Shown: positions 24,907 through 35,700 of the stretch, piece by piece | Position numbering within the stretch: the first letter of the stretch is position 1 | How the letters are laid out: every line of letters starts with the position of its first letter | Assembly (NCBI RefSeq): GCF_026236535.1 | Contig: NZ_JAHTMW010000002.1 | Location: 186,001-250,000, forward strand | Source: Streptomyces sp. SKN60 | GTDB taxonomy: Bacteria; Actinomycetota; Actinomycetes; Streptomycetales; Streptomycetaceae | DNA: 64,000 nucleotides | Direction: 5' to 3' | Program-made: the position numbers and the translations under genes | The notes under the pieces: model-generated | The model's input: the letters and a program-made list of their open reading frames with translations, nothing else | Told to the model about the DNA's origin: nothing | Databases searched by the model: none

Positions 24907-26837
24907 TGGCCGGTCCTGGCGGACGAATGATGGCCGGCGCCGGCGGCCCGGACTCGAGGTCGATGGACTTCAAGGGTTCGGGCAAGCGGCTGCTCAAGCA
25001 GCTGGCGCCGGAGCGCGGCACGCTGTGGCTGATGCTGGTCGCCGGTGTGCTGTCGGTGGCGGCCTCGGTGGTCGGGCCGAAGATCCTCGGCAAGGCGACC
25101 GACCTGGTCTTCGCGGGCGTGGTCGGGCGGCAGATGCCCGAGGGCGCCACCAAGGAGCAGGCCCTCGCGGGGCTGCGCGCCAAGGGCGACGGCGGCATGG
25201 CGGACATGCTGTCCGGGGTGGACTTCACCCCGGGGCAGGGCATCGACTTCACGGCGGTCGGCGAGGTCCTCGGCATCGCGCTCGGCGTGTACGTGCTCGC
25301 CGGCCTGCTGATGCTGGTGTCGACCCGGATGTCGATCAAGGTGATCAACCGGACGATCTACCGGATGCGCGAGGACGTCCAGGCGAAGCTGTCGCGGCTG
25401 CCGCTGTCGTACTTCGACAAGGCCAAGCGCGGCGAGGTGCTCTCGCGGGCGACCAACGACATCGACAACATCTCGCAGACCCTCCAGCAGTCGATGGGCC
25501 AGCTGATCAACTCGCTGCTCACCATCGTCGGCGTGCTCGCGATGATGTTCTGGATCTCGCCGCTGCTCGCCCTGGTGGCGCTGGTCACGGTACCGCTGTC
25601 GGTGGTCGTGGCGACGAGGATCGGCAAGCGCTCGCAGCCGCACTTCGTGCAGCAGTGGAAGTCCACGGGCAGGCTCAACGCCCACATCGAGGAGATGTAC
25701 ACCGGGCACACCCTGGTGAAGGTCTTCGGGCGGCAGGACGAGTCCGCGCGGGACTTCCGCGAGCAGAACGAGGCGCTGTACGAGGCCGGGTTCAAGGCGC
25801 AGTTCAACAGCGGCGTCATGCAGCCGGTGATGCTGTTCGTGTCGAACCTGAACTATGTGCTCGTGGCCGTCGTCGGCGGTCTGCGGGTGGCCAGCGGCAG
25901 CCTGTCCATCGGTGACGTGCAGGCCTTCATCCAGTACTCCCGGCAGTTCTCGATGCCGCTGACGCAGGTCGCGTCGATGGCGAACCTGGTGCAGTCGGGC
26001 GTGGCCTCCGCCGAGCGGATCTTCGAGCTGCTCGACGCGGAGGAGCAGGAGCCGGACGCGCCGCACAGCGAGCAGCCGGCGGACCTCAAGGGCAAGGTGG
26101 CCCTAGAGGGTGTCTCCTTCCGTTACGAGGAGGACAAGCCGCTCATCGAGGACCTGTCGCTCTCGGTGGAGCCGGGGCAGACGGTCGCGATCGTCGGCCC
26201 GACCGGCGCCGGCAAGACGACGCTGGTGAACCTGCTCATGCGGTTCTACGAGGTGACCGGCGGCCGGATCACGCTGGACGGCACCGACATCGGGAAGATG
26301 TCGCGGGAGGACCTGCGCACCGGAATCGGCATGGTGCTGCAGGACACCTGGCTGTTCGGCGGCACCATCGCGGAGAACATCGCGTACGGCGCGACGCGCG
26401 AGGTGACCCGGGCGGAGATCGAGGAGGCGGCGAAGGCGGCCCACGCCGACCGCTTCATCCGCACCCTGCCCGAGGGCTACGACACCGTCATCGACGACGA
26501 CGGCGCGGGCGTCAGCGCGGGCGAGAAGCAGCTGATCACCATCGCGCGGGCGTTCCTGTCCGACCCGGTGATCCTGGTCCTCGACGAGGCGACCAGCTCG
26601 GTCGACACCCGTACCGAGGTGCTGATCCAGAAGGCGATGGCGCGGCTCGCCCACGGGCGCACCTCCTTCGTGATCGCGCACCGGCTCTCCACCATCCGGG
26701 ACGCGGACGTGATCCTGGTGATGGAGAACGGCTCGATCGTCGAGCAGGGCACGCACGAGGAGCTGCTGGCGTCGGGCGGTGCGTACGCGCGGCTGTACGC
26801 GGCGCAGTTCGCCCAGGCGGTCGCCGAGGTGGACTAG
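24906..26837 (+). CDS. ABC exporter half-transporter, subunit 2 (catalytic ATP site)
   Basis: A 643-residue partner of the preceding gene. The N-terminus has a glycine-rich cytoplasmic lead (MAGPGGRMMAGAGGPDSRS). The first transmembrane hairpin is split by a large external loop with MPEGATKEQALAGLRAKG (about residues 78-95). The ATPase domain has Walker A GPTGAGKTTLV, a non-consensus signature GVSAGEKQLITIAR (SAGE instead of SGGQ), and a canonical Walker B ILVLDEATSSVD with Glu. Thus the active site is formed by this Walker A/B and the partner's signature. The ATG overlaps the previous stop codon; a much longer upstream frame is a shadow of the first gene. Confidence 0.93.
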   Translation: MAGPGGRMMAGAGGPDSRSMDFKGSGKRLLKQLAPERGTLWLMLVAGVLSVAASVVGPKILGKATDLVFAGVVGRQMPEGATKEQALAGLRAKGDGGMADMLSGVDFTPGQGIDFTAVGEVLGIALGVYVLAGLLMLVSTRMSIKVINRTIYRMREDVQAKLSRLPLSYFDKAKRGEVLSRATNDIDNISQTLQQSMGQLINSLLTIVGVLAMMFWISPLLALVALVTVPLSVVVATRIGKRSQPHFVQQWKSTGRLNAHIEEMYTGHTLVKVFGRQDESARDFREQNEALYEAGFKAQFNSGVMQPVMLFVSNLNYVLVAVVGGLRVASGSLSIGDVQAFIQYSRQFSMPLTQVASMANLVQSGVASAERIFELLDAEEQEPDAPHSEQPADLKGKVALEGVSFRYEEDKPLIEDLSLSVEPGQTVAIVGPTGAGKTTLVNLLMRFYEVTGGRITLDGTDIGKMSREDLRTGIGMVLQDTWLFGGTIAENIAYGATREVTRAEIEEAAKAAHADRFIRTLPEGYDTVIDDDGAGVSAGEKQLITIARAFLSDPVILVLDEATSSVDTRTEVLIQKAMARLAHGRTSFVIAHRLSTIRDADVILVMENGSIVEQGTHEELLASGGAYARLYAAQFAQAVAEVD

Positions 26838-26860
26838 CCGGACGGCTGATCGGCTAGTCC
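26831..26860. terminator. Bidirectional hairpin containing both convergent stop codons
   Basis: GGACTAGCCG (26831-26840) pairs with CGGCTAGTCC (26851-26860) around a 10-base loop. The TAG of the ABC exporter gene (26835-26837) is in one arm and the TAG of the minus-strand hrdA (26854-26856) is in the other, as complementary copies of the same codon. There is no T-tract. Confidence 0.65.
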
Positions 26861-27915
26861 AGATAGCCGCGCAGCTGGTCGGCGTAGGCATGGTCCCGCA
26901 GCTTGTTGAGGGTCTTCGACTCGATCTGGCGGATGCGTTCGCGCGTCACGCCGAAGATCCGGCCGATCTCCTCCAGGGTGCGGGGCCTGCCGTCGTCCAG
27001 GCCGTAGCGGAGCTGGACGACCTTGCGCTCGCGTTCGCCGAGGGTCGAGAGCACGGCCTCCAGGTGCTGGCGCAGCAGCAGGAAGGCGGCGGACTCGACG
27101 GGGGACGCGGCGTCGCCGTCCTCGATGAGGTCGCCGAGGGCGACGTCCTCCTCCTCGCCGACGGGGGCGTGCAGCGAGACCGGCTCCTGGGCGAGCCGCA
27201 GCACCTCGCCGACCCGTTCGGGGGCCAGGTCGAGCTGGGCGGCGACCTCTTCGGCGGTGGGTTCATAGCCGCGTTCCTGGAGCATCCGGCGCTGGACGCG
27301 GACGACCCGGTTGATGAGTTCGACGACGTGCACGGGGACGCGGATGGTCCGGGCCTGGTCGGCGAGGGCCCGGGACATCGCCTGGCGGATCCACCAGGTC
27401 GCGTACGTGGAGAACTTGTAGCCGCGTGCGTAGTCGAACTTCTCCACGGCCCTGATGAGGCCGAGGTTGCCCTCCTGCACCAGGTCGAGCATGGTGAGGC
27501 CGCGTCCCACGTACCGTTTGGCGACGGAGACGACGAGCCGCAGGTTGGCCTCGATGAGCCGGCGTTTGGCGATCCGGCCGAGGACCACGATCCGGTCCAG
27601 GTCGAGCGCCAACTGGGAGTCGAGGTCGGGGGTGTTGGCGAGCTTCTCCTCGGCGAAGAGCCCGGCCTCGACCCGGCGGGCGAGCTCGACCTCCTCCTCT
27701 GCGGTGAGCAGCGGCACCCGGCCTATCTCGCGCAGGTACTGCCGGAAGAGATCGGAGGAGGGTCCGTTGCCGCCGAGGTCGACGCGGCGGCGCTGGGCGG
27801 GCACGGCCTCGGGTTCCTGCTCAACGGCGACGAGTTCGAGCGGGGAGGGTTCGAGCGGAGACGGTTCGCCCGGGGGCGGTTCGGTCACGGCGAGGGTCTG
27901 GGGCTGGGTCTGCAC
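26854..27915 (-). CDS. hrdA: RNA polymerase primary-like sigma factor, HrdA type
   Basis: A 353-residue group 2 sigma-70 factor. Region 1.2 is [31 protein letters not shown]. Region 2 is [61 protein letters not shown], read here in pieces, with the -10 recognition helix [13 protein letters not shown]. Region 3 includes [11 protein letters not shown]. Region 4 ends with [18 protein letters not shown]. There is no long acidic N-terminal extension like that of HrdB. The GTG start has GGAGG nine bases upstream. Position downstream of dnaG on the minus strand matches the hrdA-dnaG neighbourhood I recall from Streptomyces; the HrdA label rests on that context. Confidence 0.85.
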   Translation of the reverse strand: MQTQPQTLAVTEPPPGEPSPLEPSPLELVAVEQEPEAVPAQRRRVDLGGNGPSSDLFRQYLREIGRVPLLTAEEEVELARRVEAGLFAEEKLANTPDLDSQLALDLDRIVVLGRIAKRRLIEANLRLVVSVAKRYVGRGLTMLDLVQEGNLGLIRAVEKFDYARGYKFSTYATWWIRQAMSRALADQARTIRVPVHVVELINRVVRVQRRMLQERGYEPTAEEVAAQLDLAPERVGEVLRLAQEPVSLHAPVGEEEDVALGDLIEDGDAASPVESAAFLLLRQHLEAVLSTLGERERKVVQLRYGLDDGRPRTLEEIGRIFGVTRERIRQIESKTLNKLRDHAYADQLRGYLD

Positions 27916-27955
27916 GGGGGGCGACCTCCAGGACGGGATGACACCGTCCGCTCAG

Positions 27956-27971
27956 TGTGTCGCACGACACA
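27956..27971 (-). promoter_or_regulatory. 16-bp palindrome upstream of the sigma factor gene
   Basis: TGTGTCGCACGACACA: seven-base arms around CA. It lies 41 bases upstream of the hrdA-like start in the 133-base gap after dnaG. It could be a repressor site; nothing further can be said. Confidence 0.35.
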
Positions 27972-28048
27972 ACACCGCCACGAGGGGCGTGCGGTGACTT
28001 TTTGAGTTCGCCGGGTGACCGAACGTCAGGACGGGCCGTCGGCCGGGC

Positions 28049-29947
28049 TCAGAGCGCGGCCGCGCCGTGGTTGCGCAGCGACTGCCCGTACTGGGTGAGC
28101 ACCCACAGCTCGTTCTGCACGGCGGCCAGCTGGGCGGGGTCGCCGTGCGGACCGAGCCGGGCCAGGGTGCCCTGGACGTCGCGGATGCGCCGGTCGACGG
28201 CCCGGAGCCGTACGGTCACCAGCTGGTCGCCCGCGTACGCCTCGTCGACGATCTTCGCGAAGATCACCTCGACGGCGAGCTCGGTGACGAGGGCGCGCAC
28301 GGTGTCGTCCGGGGCGGCCTCGCGGACCGCGTCGAGATAGTCGGCGGGCGCGTCGGTGGCGCCGCCCGCGTCCATGACGCACTGGCGGACGGCCGCGTAG
28401 GGCGGGGCGGTGAACTCGTCCACCCCGTACGCGTCGAAGGCCGGGGAGACCAGCTCCGGGCGCTGGAGGGCGAGCTTGAGCAGCTCGCGCTCGGTGCGGT
28501 GGGCGGGGCTGCGCAGATTGAGCGCGGGGCCGGCCGGGGCGGTGGGGGCCTGGATGCCGGCGGGGTCGTACGGCCGGCGCCGGTCGCCGCGGCGGTCCGG
28601 CTCCTTGCCGCCGCCACCGCGCTGCCAGCGGGCGATCTGGGCGACCCGGCGGACCACGAACTGGGTGTCGAGGATGCCGAGCATGCCGGCGAGCTGGACG
28701 GCGACCTCGTGCTGCGAGGCCACGTTCTTGATCCGGGCGACGATCGGGGCGGCCTCGTCGAGCGCGGCGGCCCGGCCGGACGGGATCTCCAGGTCGTACC
28801 GCCGCACGATCTGGCGGAGCGCGAACTCGAACAGCGGGACGCGCGGCTCGACGAGGTCGGCGACGGCCTCGTCGCCCTTGGCGAGGCGCAGTTCGCAGGG
28901 GTCCATGCCGTCGGGGGCGATGGCGATGTACGTCTCGGCGGCGAACTTCTGGTCGTCCTCGAAGGCGCGCAGGGCGGCCTTCTGGCCGGCGGCGTCGCCG
29001 TCGAAGGTGAAGATGACGCGTGCCGAGCCGTTGTCCATGAGGAGGCGGCGCAGGATCTTGATGTGGTCGCCGCCGAAGGCGGTGCCGCAGGTGGCGATGG
29101 CGGTGGGGACGCCGGCCAGGTGGCAGGCCATGACGTCGGTGTAGCCCTCGACCACGACGGCCCGGCTGACCTTGGCGATGTCCTTCTTGGCCAGGTCGAT
29201 GCCGTAGAGCACCTGGGACTTCTTGTAGATCGGCGTCTCGGGCGTGTTGAGGTACTTGGGCCCGTTGTCGTCCTCGCGGAGCCGGCGGGCGCCGAACCCG
29301 ACGACATCGCCGCCGACGTCCTTGATCGGCCACATCAGGCGGCCGCGGAAACGGTCGATGGGGCCGCGGCGGCCGTCCTGGGAGAGGCCGGAGAGGATCA
29401 GCTCGCGGTCGGTGAAGCCCTTGCCGCGCAGGAAGCGGGTGAGGTGGTCCCAGCCGGCCGGGGAGTAGCCGACACCGAAGTGCTCGGCGGCGGCCTGGTC
29501 GAAGCCGCGCTCGGCGAGGAACTTCCGGCCGATCTCGGCCTCGGCGGAGCCGAGTTGCTCCGCGTAGTACTGGGCGGCGATCTTGTGGGCGTCGACAAGG
29601 CGGGTGCGTTCGCCGCGCTGGTGGCCGGGGTTGTAGCCGCCCTCCTCGTAGCGCAGGGTGATGCCCGCCTTGGCGGCGAGGCGCTCGACCGTCTCCGAGA
29701 AGGAGAGGTGGTCGATCTTCATCACGAAGGCGATCGTGTCGCCGCCCTCCTGGCAGCCGAAGCAGTGGAACAGGCCCTTGCTGGGGCTGACCTGGAAGGA
29801 GGGCGACTTCTCGTCGTGGAAGGGGCAGAGGCCCTTGAGGTTGCCGCCGCCCGCGTTGCGGAGCTGGAGGTACTCGGACACGACGGCGTCGATCGGGACC
29901 GCGTCCCGTACCGCCTTCACGTCGTCATCGTTGATCCTGCCTGCCAC
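28049..29947 (-). CDS. dnaG: DNA primase DnaG
   Basis: A 632-residue replication primase that makes RNA primers at the fork. The N-terminal CHC2 zinc ribbon has Cys41, His44, Cys62 and Cys65 (CPFHDEKSPSF ... GLFHCFGCQEGGD). The TOPRIM catalytic core shows VVVEGYTDVMACHLAG and FTFDGDAAGQKAALRAF. The C-terminal part after a proline-rich, basic linker (GGGGKEPDRRGDRRRPYDPAG) is the DnaB-helicase-interacting region. The start is a GTG. It is followed by hrdA and preceded, 36 bases away, by the flavoprotein gene. Confidence 0.97.
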   Translation of the reverse strand: MAGRINDDDVKAVRDAVPIDAVVSEYLQLRNAGGGNLKGLCPFHDEKSPSFQVSPSKGLFHCFGCQEGGDTIAFVMKIDHLSFSETVERLAAKAGITLRYEEGGYNPGHQRGERTRLVDAHKIAAQYYAEQLGSAEAEIGRKFLAERGFDQAAAEHFGVGYSPAGWDHLTRFLRGKGFTDRELILSGLSQDGRRGPIDRFRGRLMWPIKDVGGDVVGFGARRLREDDNGPKYLNTPETPIYKKSQVLYGIDLAKKDIAKVSRAVVVEGYTDVMACHLAGVPTAIATCGTAFGGDHIKILRRLLMDNGSARVIFTFDGDAAGQKAALRAFEDDQKFAAETYIAIAPDGMDPCELRLAKGDEAVADLVEPRVPLFEFALRQIVRRYDLEIPSGRAAALDEAAPIVARIKNVASQHEVAVQLAGMLGILDTQFVVRRVAQIARWQRGGGGKEPDRRGDRRRPYDPAGIQAPTAPAGPALNLRSPAHRTERELLKLALQRPELVSPAFDAYGVDEFTAPPYAAVRQCVMDAGGATDAPADYLDAVREAAPDDTVRALVTELAVEVIFAKIVDEAYAGDQLVTVRLRAVDRRIRDVQGTLARLGPHGDPAQLAAVQNELWVLTQYGQSLRNHGAAAL

Positions 29948-29983
29948 GGATGAATTCTACGGGGCCGGGCCACCGTTCCAGAG

Positions 29984-31246
29984 TCACGGAACCAGGCTCT
30001 CCAGGTCGACCGAGGCGTCCGCGAGGCGCTCCGGATCCACCTGGGCCCGGGACCGGATGAGCTTCTGGACGGGCTCTGTGACGTCCCACACATTCACGTT
30101 CATGCCCGCGATCACCCGGCCCTCCTTCAGCCAGAAGGAGATGAACTCGCGCTTGCCGGTGTCGCCGCGGACCACGACCTGGTCGTACGAGCCGGGCGGC
30201 GCCCAGCCGGAGTACTCCATGCCCAGGTCGTACTGGTCGGAGAAGAAGTACGGCACGCGGTCGTACGACACGTGCTGCCCGAGCATCGCGCGGGCGGCGG
30301 CCGGGCCGCCGTTGAGGGCGTTGGCCCAGTGCTCGACGCGGATCCGGTGGTGCAGCGAGGGGTGGTGGAAGGCGGCCACGTCGCCGGCCGCGAAGATGTC
30401 GGGGTCGGAGGTGCGCAGCGACTCGTCGACGGCCACGCCGCCGCCGTCGGCGCGGTCGACGAGGGCGAGCCCGGCGTTCTCGGCGAGGGCGGTGCGCGGG
30501 GCGGCGCCGATGGCGACGAGGACGGCGTGGGCGGGGTGCTCGTCGCCGTCGTCGGTGCGGACCGCGAGGACCATGCCGTCCTGTCCGGTGATCTCGGCGA
30601 GCCGGGCGCCGAAGTGGAAGCGGACGCCGTGGTCGGTGTGCAGGTCGGCGAAGAGCTGGCCGAGCTCGGGGCCGAGGACCCGGTGCAGCGGGGTGGGGTC
30701 GGCCTCGACGATCGTGACCTCGACGCCGTACCCACGGGCCGCAGAGGCGACCTCCAGGCCGATCCAGCCGGCGCCGGCGATGACCAGCTGGCCGTTCTCC
30801 CGGCCGAGCTTCCGGAGCTCGTCGCGGAGCCGCTCGGAGTGGGCGAGCCGGCGCAGATGGTGGACGCCGGCCAGGTCGGTGCCGGGGAGGTCGAGGCGGC
30901 GCGGCTCGGCGCCGGTGGCGAGGAGCAGCTTGTCGTAGCGGATGACGGTGCCGTCGCCGAGGCGGACGGTGTGCGCCTCGCGGTCGACGGCGGTGACGGT
31001 CTGGCCGAGGTGCAGCTCGACGTCGGCCTGGGCGTACCAGGCGGGCTCGTGGACGAAGACGGAGTCCCGTTCCTCCTTGCCGTTCAGATAGCCCTTGGAG
31101 AGCGGGGGGCGTTCGTAGGGGTGCTCGCGTTCGTCGCCGATGAGGATCACCCGGCCGTTGAACCCCTCGTCGCGCAGCGTCTCCGCCGCCTTGGCCCCGG
31201 CCAGGCCCCCGCCGACGATGACAAAGGTCTGATCTGCGTCGACCAC
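29984..31246 (-). CDS. FAD-dependent ferredoxin/rubredoxin reductase-type oxidoreductase
   Basis: A 420-residue pyridine-nucleotide flavoprotein. FAD motif TFVIVGGGLAGAKAAETL is near the N-terminus, NAD(P) motif LVIAGAGWIGLEVASAA is central, and the second FAD motif SDPDIFAAGDVAAF is near residue 285. The C-terminal reductase domain (PYFFSDQYDLGMEYSGWAPPG ... GRVIAGMNVNVWD) is typical of ferredoxin reductases that serve P450s or dioxygenases. I chose GTG 31244-31246 because GAGGAGG lies seven bases upstream; a longer frame extends 32 codons. The electron acceptor is not identifiable here. Confidence 0.9.
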   Translation of the reverse strand: MVDADQTFVIVGGGLAGAKAAETLRDEGFNGRVILIGDEREHPYERPPLSKGYLNGKEERDSVFVHEPAWYAQADVELHLGQTVTAVDREAHTVRLGDGTVIRYDKLLLATGAEPRRLDLPGTDLAGVHHLRRLAHSERLRDELRKLGRENGQLVIAGAGWIGLEVASAARGYGVEVTIVEADPTPLHRVLGPELGQLFADLHTDHGVRFHFGARLAEITGQDGMVLAVRTDDGDEHPAHAVLVAIGAAPRTALAENAGLALVDRADGGGVAVDESLRTSDPDIFAAGDVAAFHHPSLHHRIRVEHWANALNGGPAAARAMLGQHVSYDRVPYFFSDQYDLGMEYSGWAPPGSYDQVVVRGDTGKREFISFWLKEGRVIAGMNVNVWDVTEPVQKLIRSRAQVDPERLADASVDLESLVP

Positions 31247-31397
31247 GTTGATTCCTCCTCGTTTCGACCGGTTCCCTACGCTACGCCCCTGGGCGGGGCC
31301 GGGGCCGTACCGCCTCGGGGCATGCATGCGAGGGTCCCGCAACGGCCGGGAAGACGAAAGGGGGCGAACGGCCCCCGCGCACGGCCCCTCAGGCCCG

Positions 31398-32729
31398 TCA
31401 GGCCCTCGGGGGGCGCAGGCGGGCGTGCAGGGTGCGGGCGGAGGCGTCGGTGAGGGAGGCGATCTGGTCGACGATCACCCGCTTGCGGGCACGGTCGTCG
31501 GGCGCGCCGACGAACAGCGCCCGGAACTGGGGTTCGAGCCCTTCGGGCGCGCGGGCGGCGAGGTCCTCGGCGAGCTCGGCGAGCACGATGCGCTGGTCGG
31601 CCCGGAGCGCCTCCTGCTCGGCGCGCTGCATCACGTACCGGTCGGCGACGGCCTTGAGGACGGCGCACTCGTTGCGGGTCTCGCGGGGGACGACCAGCTC
31701 GGCCGCGTACCGGGTCAGCCGGCCCGATCCGAACGCCTCCCGGGTCGCGCCCTCGGCGGCGAGGCAGAAGCGCCCGATGAGCTGGCTGGTGGCGTCCTTG
31801 AGGCGGGCCTGGGCGACCGCCGAGCCGTCGTACCCGTGCGGCCACCACTCCTGGTCGAGCAGCCGGTCGAGGGCGTCGGCGAGCTCCTGCGGATCGGTGT
31901 CCTCCGGTACGTAGCGCCCGCGGGCGACCGCCCAGATGTCGGCCCGCTCGGGCTCGGCCAGCAGCAGGTTGGGGTCGATGTGCCCGGCGTGCAGCCCGTC
32001 CTCGACATCGTGCACCGAGTACGCCACGTCGTCGGACCAGTCCATGACCTGCGCCTCGAAGCACTTGCGGTGCCCGGGCGCGCCCTCCCGGATCCAGGCG
32101 AAGACCGGCAGGTCGTCCTCGTACACCCCGAACTTCGGCGAACCGGGGTCGGTGGGGTGCCCGCCGCGCGCCCACGGGTACTTGGTGGCGGCGTCGAGCG
32201 CGGCCCGGGTGAGGTTGAGCCCGACGCTGACGGGCTCGCCGGTGACGGGGTCGGTGACGAAGCGCTTGGGCTCGATCCGGGTGAGCAGCCTGAGCGACTG
32301 CGCGTTCCCCTCGAAGCCGCCGCAGTCCTTCGCCACGTCGTTGAGCGCCTGCTCGCCGTTGTGCCCGAACGGCGGGTGCCCCATGTCGTGCGCGAGGCAC
32401 GCGGCCTCGACGAGGTCGGGGTCGCAGCCGAGCGCCGCCCCGAGCTCGCGCCCCACCTGGGCGCATTCGAGCGAGTGGGTGAGCCGGGTGCGGGGGCTCG
32501 CGTCCCACGCGTGGCTGCGCGTCCCGGGGGTGACCACCTGCGTCTTGCCCGCGAGCCGCCGCAGCGCGGCGGAATGCAGCACCCGGGCCCGGTCACGCTG
32601 GAAGGCGGTGCGCCCGGGGCGTTTGTCGGGCTCGGGGGCCCAGCGTTCGAGAGCGGCGGCGTCGTAGCCGGGGGTGTCGGGGGTGAGGCCTGGAGTGGCG
32701 GGGCTCGTGGGTTCGGTGATGCCTTCCAT
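31398..32729 (-). CDS. dgt: Deoxyguanosinetriphosphate triphosphohydrolase (Dgt)
   Basis: A 443-residue HD-domain dNTP triphosphohydrolase that splits dGTP to deoxyguanosine and triphosphate. HD motifs are [16 protein letters not shown] and [20 protein letters not shown] (His-Asp metal site), with the later metal Asp in [18 protein letters not shown]. The start is the ATG at 32727-32729. It lies between the STAND/WD40 gene (59 bases upstream, same strand) and the flavoprotein gene. The location near dnaG suggests a housekeeping dNTP-pool role; some dGTPases also restrict phages by dNTP depletion. Confidence 0.94.
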   Translation of the reverse strand: MEGITEPTSPATPGLTPDTPGYDAAALERWAPEPDKRPGRTAFQRDRARVLHSAALRRLAGKTQVVTPGTRSHAWDASPRTRLTHSLECAQVGRELGAALGCDPDLVEAACLAHDMGHPPFGHNGEQALNDVAKDCGGFEGNAQSLRLLTRIEPKRFVTDPVTGEPVSVGLNLTRAALDAATKYPWARGGHPTDPGSPKFGVYEDDLPVFAWIREGAPGHRKCFEAQVMDWSDDVAYSVHDVEDGLHAGHIDPNLLLAEPERADIWAVARGRYVPEDTDPQELADALDRLLDQEWWPHGYDGSAVAQARLKDATSQLIGRFCLAAEGATREAFGSGRLTRYAAELVVPRETRNECAVLKAVADRYVMQRAEQEALRADQRIVLAELAEDLAARAPEGLEPQFRALFVGAPDDRARKRVIVDQIASLTDASARTLHARLRPPRA

Positions 32730-32788
32730 GTCCCGAAGGTAACGGGCGGGACGGACAAGTGGGGCGATGGCGCGACGCGGAACGCCGC

Positions 32789-35700
32789 TCAGGCGCGGAA
32801 CTCGTAGACGTACAGGCCGCGTTCGCCGACGGCGACGAGTCCCCTGCCGTCGGGGAGCCAGGCACAGGAGGCGAACGGCGTTTCGGCGCGGACACCGGTG
32901 ACGGTGCGGCCGGAGGCGGCGTCCCAGACACGGAGCATGGCGCCGGCGGTCGCGATCCACTTCCCGTCGGGGGAGACGGAGAGCCCGTCGACCGGGCCGC
33001 CAGGGTCGGTGAGGGAGGCGAGGAGGGCGCCGGTGCGGGGGTCCCAGTGGCTGACGGTGCCGGTGGAGGAGGCGGTGAGGAGACGCGTGCCGTCGGGGGT
33101 GGGGGCGAGGGCGGTGAGCCTCTCACCGGAGTGGATCTCGACCTGGCGGGTGGCGGCGGTCCGGTCCGCCGCGAGGTGGACCACGTGCACCAGGGAGGCG
33201 TCACCCGTCGCGCGGGACGGCCCCCGGCGCAGCACGGCGACCCAGGACCCGTCGCGCGCGACGACGACCGCCTCCGCTCGCCCGGCGGTGGCCCGAGGGC
33301 CCGGAAGGGCGGCGGTCCGGCGCTCCGGGAAGCAGTCCCACAGCTGGAGGGAGCCTTCGGAGTCCGCGACCGCGAGCCAGGTGCCGTCGGGTGCCACGGC
33401 CAGGGCGTGCGCCGAGGTGCCGACGCCGATGTCGAGATCGGCGACGGACACCCCCGTTGGTCCGAGTTGTCCGGCGGTGGTCATGATCCGGACCCCGTAC
33501 CCGTCCCGGACGACCGCCGCGCACCACCTGCCGTGCGGGGCGAAGGCGACCGGCCCGTCGTGTTCTCCGTCGAGCGAGGCCAGCGGGCTGCTCCAGTCCT
33601 CGCCCTCCGCGTCGCAGAGCCGCGTCCGTCCGTCCGTGTGCCCGACGGCCAACCGTCCTGCGTCGCCCACGACCGTGACCGTCCGCATTCCCCCGCCGTC
33701 GCGGGACGCCGGTCGCGCGAGTTCCCGGCTGTCCCAGACCCGCACCGCGCCGTCCTCCCCGGCGCTGACGAGTTGGTCGCCGTACGGTGTGACGGCGACG
33801 GCGTGGACCGCGCCCTGGTGAGCGCTGTAGCGGGCGCGACAGGCGCCCGTCGTCCGGTCCCAGACCGCGACGGAGCCGTCCTCGCCACCGCTGACCAGCC
33901 AGGTCCCGTCGGGCGAGACCGCCACGGCGGTGGCGGGGCCGCTGTGCGCGGAGATCTGCGACGTGCGAAGGGGCGGCGTCTCGTCCCAGATCTGGAGCAC
34001 CCCGTTCGCCTCGGCCGTGACCATCCAGCTGCCGTCCCGCGCGATGGCGATGGCGTTCACGGGCGCTCCGGCCGTGAGGCCGCGGCGCTCCACGCGGGCG
34101 AGGTCCGAGGACATCAACGTGACGTGCCGGCGGCCGCCGGCGGCCAGCCATCCGCCGCCGGGGGCGAAGGCCACGCAGGTGTACTCGTCGCCCCGCTCCG
34201 GGACGACCTGGGCGAGGTGGTTCCCGCTCCGGGCGTCCCAGAACTCCAGGGTGCCGTCCGTGGCGACGGTCGCGATGCAGCTCCCGGAGATCGCCAGGGC
34301 GCGCACCGACGCCCGGCGGCCTCCGACCGGCCCGAGGGTGCGGACCGGCGGGGTGGCCCGGTCCGGGCTCCAGGTGTGGAAGGTACGGCCGGTCCCGCCC
34401 GTCGCCAGCCGGGTGCCGTTCGGGGCGACCGCGAGGACCCGGAAGCGGCCGCCCCGGACGTCGAGGGCGAACTCGCCGCCGCTGTCCGGGTCGAGCCCGC
34501 GGGCCATGCCGTCGGCTCCGACGGTGACGAGCGAGGTGCCGTCCGGCGTGACCCCGACGGACCATACGGGCCCGGTATGGCCGAGGAAGGTGCGGAGCAG
34601 GGCCGGTTCGGGCAGGTCAGGCGGGGTACTGCGGTGGATCAGCAGGGGCCGGGACGCGAACGCGGGGTCCAGCCGGCGGGCGGCGATCAGGCCGCTCCAG
34701 AGGGGCAGCCACTCCAGGCGGCCGTGCAGGACGTCGGTCAGGAGCTCCGGCGGATCGGTCGGCGTCAGGAGGTGGGCGGCGCGGGTGAGGTCGTCCGCCA
34801 TGCCCGCGGCCATGCCGGTGGGGACGTCGAACAGGTCCGCCCAGGCCGCCATGGGGCCTCGCTGGTGGAGCCGGGTCTCGATCCAGCGCAGGTCGGTCGC
34901 GACACGTTCCGCATCCTGCGTACGGCCGGCGGCGAGGAGGTGCTCGATCGCGTGGTCCAGGACGTAGCCCCGGACGTCGTCGCCGGGGTTCCAGGGCGTG
35001 CGGCCCCAGGTGTCGGCCAGGGTGCCGTGCAGGGCGGTCGCCGCCGGATCGCCCAGCTCCTTGTGCAGATAGTCGCGGAGCACGTCGTGGAGGGTGACGC
35101 GGCCTCCGTGGCCCGGGGTGAGCGAGACGAGGGACAGGCGGTCGAACTCGACGCACAGCGACCTGGCCTCGGCCTCGGTCAGGCCGCCGGTGGCCGCCCA
35201 CAGACGGGCGACCAGCGGGACGGGGATCGACTCGTCCTCCGCGAAGACGGCGAGTTCCGCGAGGCGTCGGGCGCCGCCCGGGGGCAGCAGGGTCCTGGCG
35301 GCCTCGACGGTCGCCCGTACCGCCTGGGCACGGCGCGCCGGATCGTCCAGGTCGAACGGGGCGGTGTCCCCGTCCACGGCGGCCGGACCATGGGCGCCCA
35401 GGTCGCGGAGGGCCTCCGCCGCCGCCTCGGCCGGGTCGGTGCCGGTGGAGGTCCGGCGGGTGATCAGACGGTTGGTGAGGCGCAGCAGGAGGGCCCAGCG
35501 GCCGGTGGCCTCCAGCAGGTCCCGGACGAGGGTCTCGGGGAGCGCGGGCAGCTCCCAGGTGAGGACGGCGCGGGCCTGGTCGGGTGTCATCTGGTCGACC
35601 CGGACCCGCTCCGTGCCGCGCGGCAGGGCGCCGGGGACGCGGGTGGTGACGAGGCGGACGCAGCGGGCGCCGCCGCGCAGGAAGGGTTCGAGCTGTTCGG

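Noticed and set aside
26854..27915. Sigma factor as the essential HrdB
   Set aside because: The protein is too short and lacks the long acidic N-terminal extension; the dnaG neighbourhood fits HrdA.
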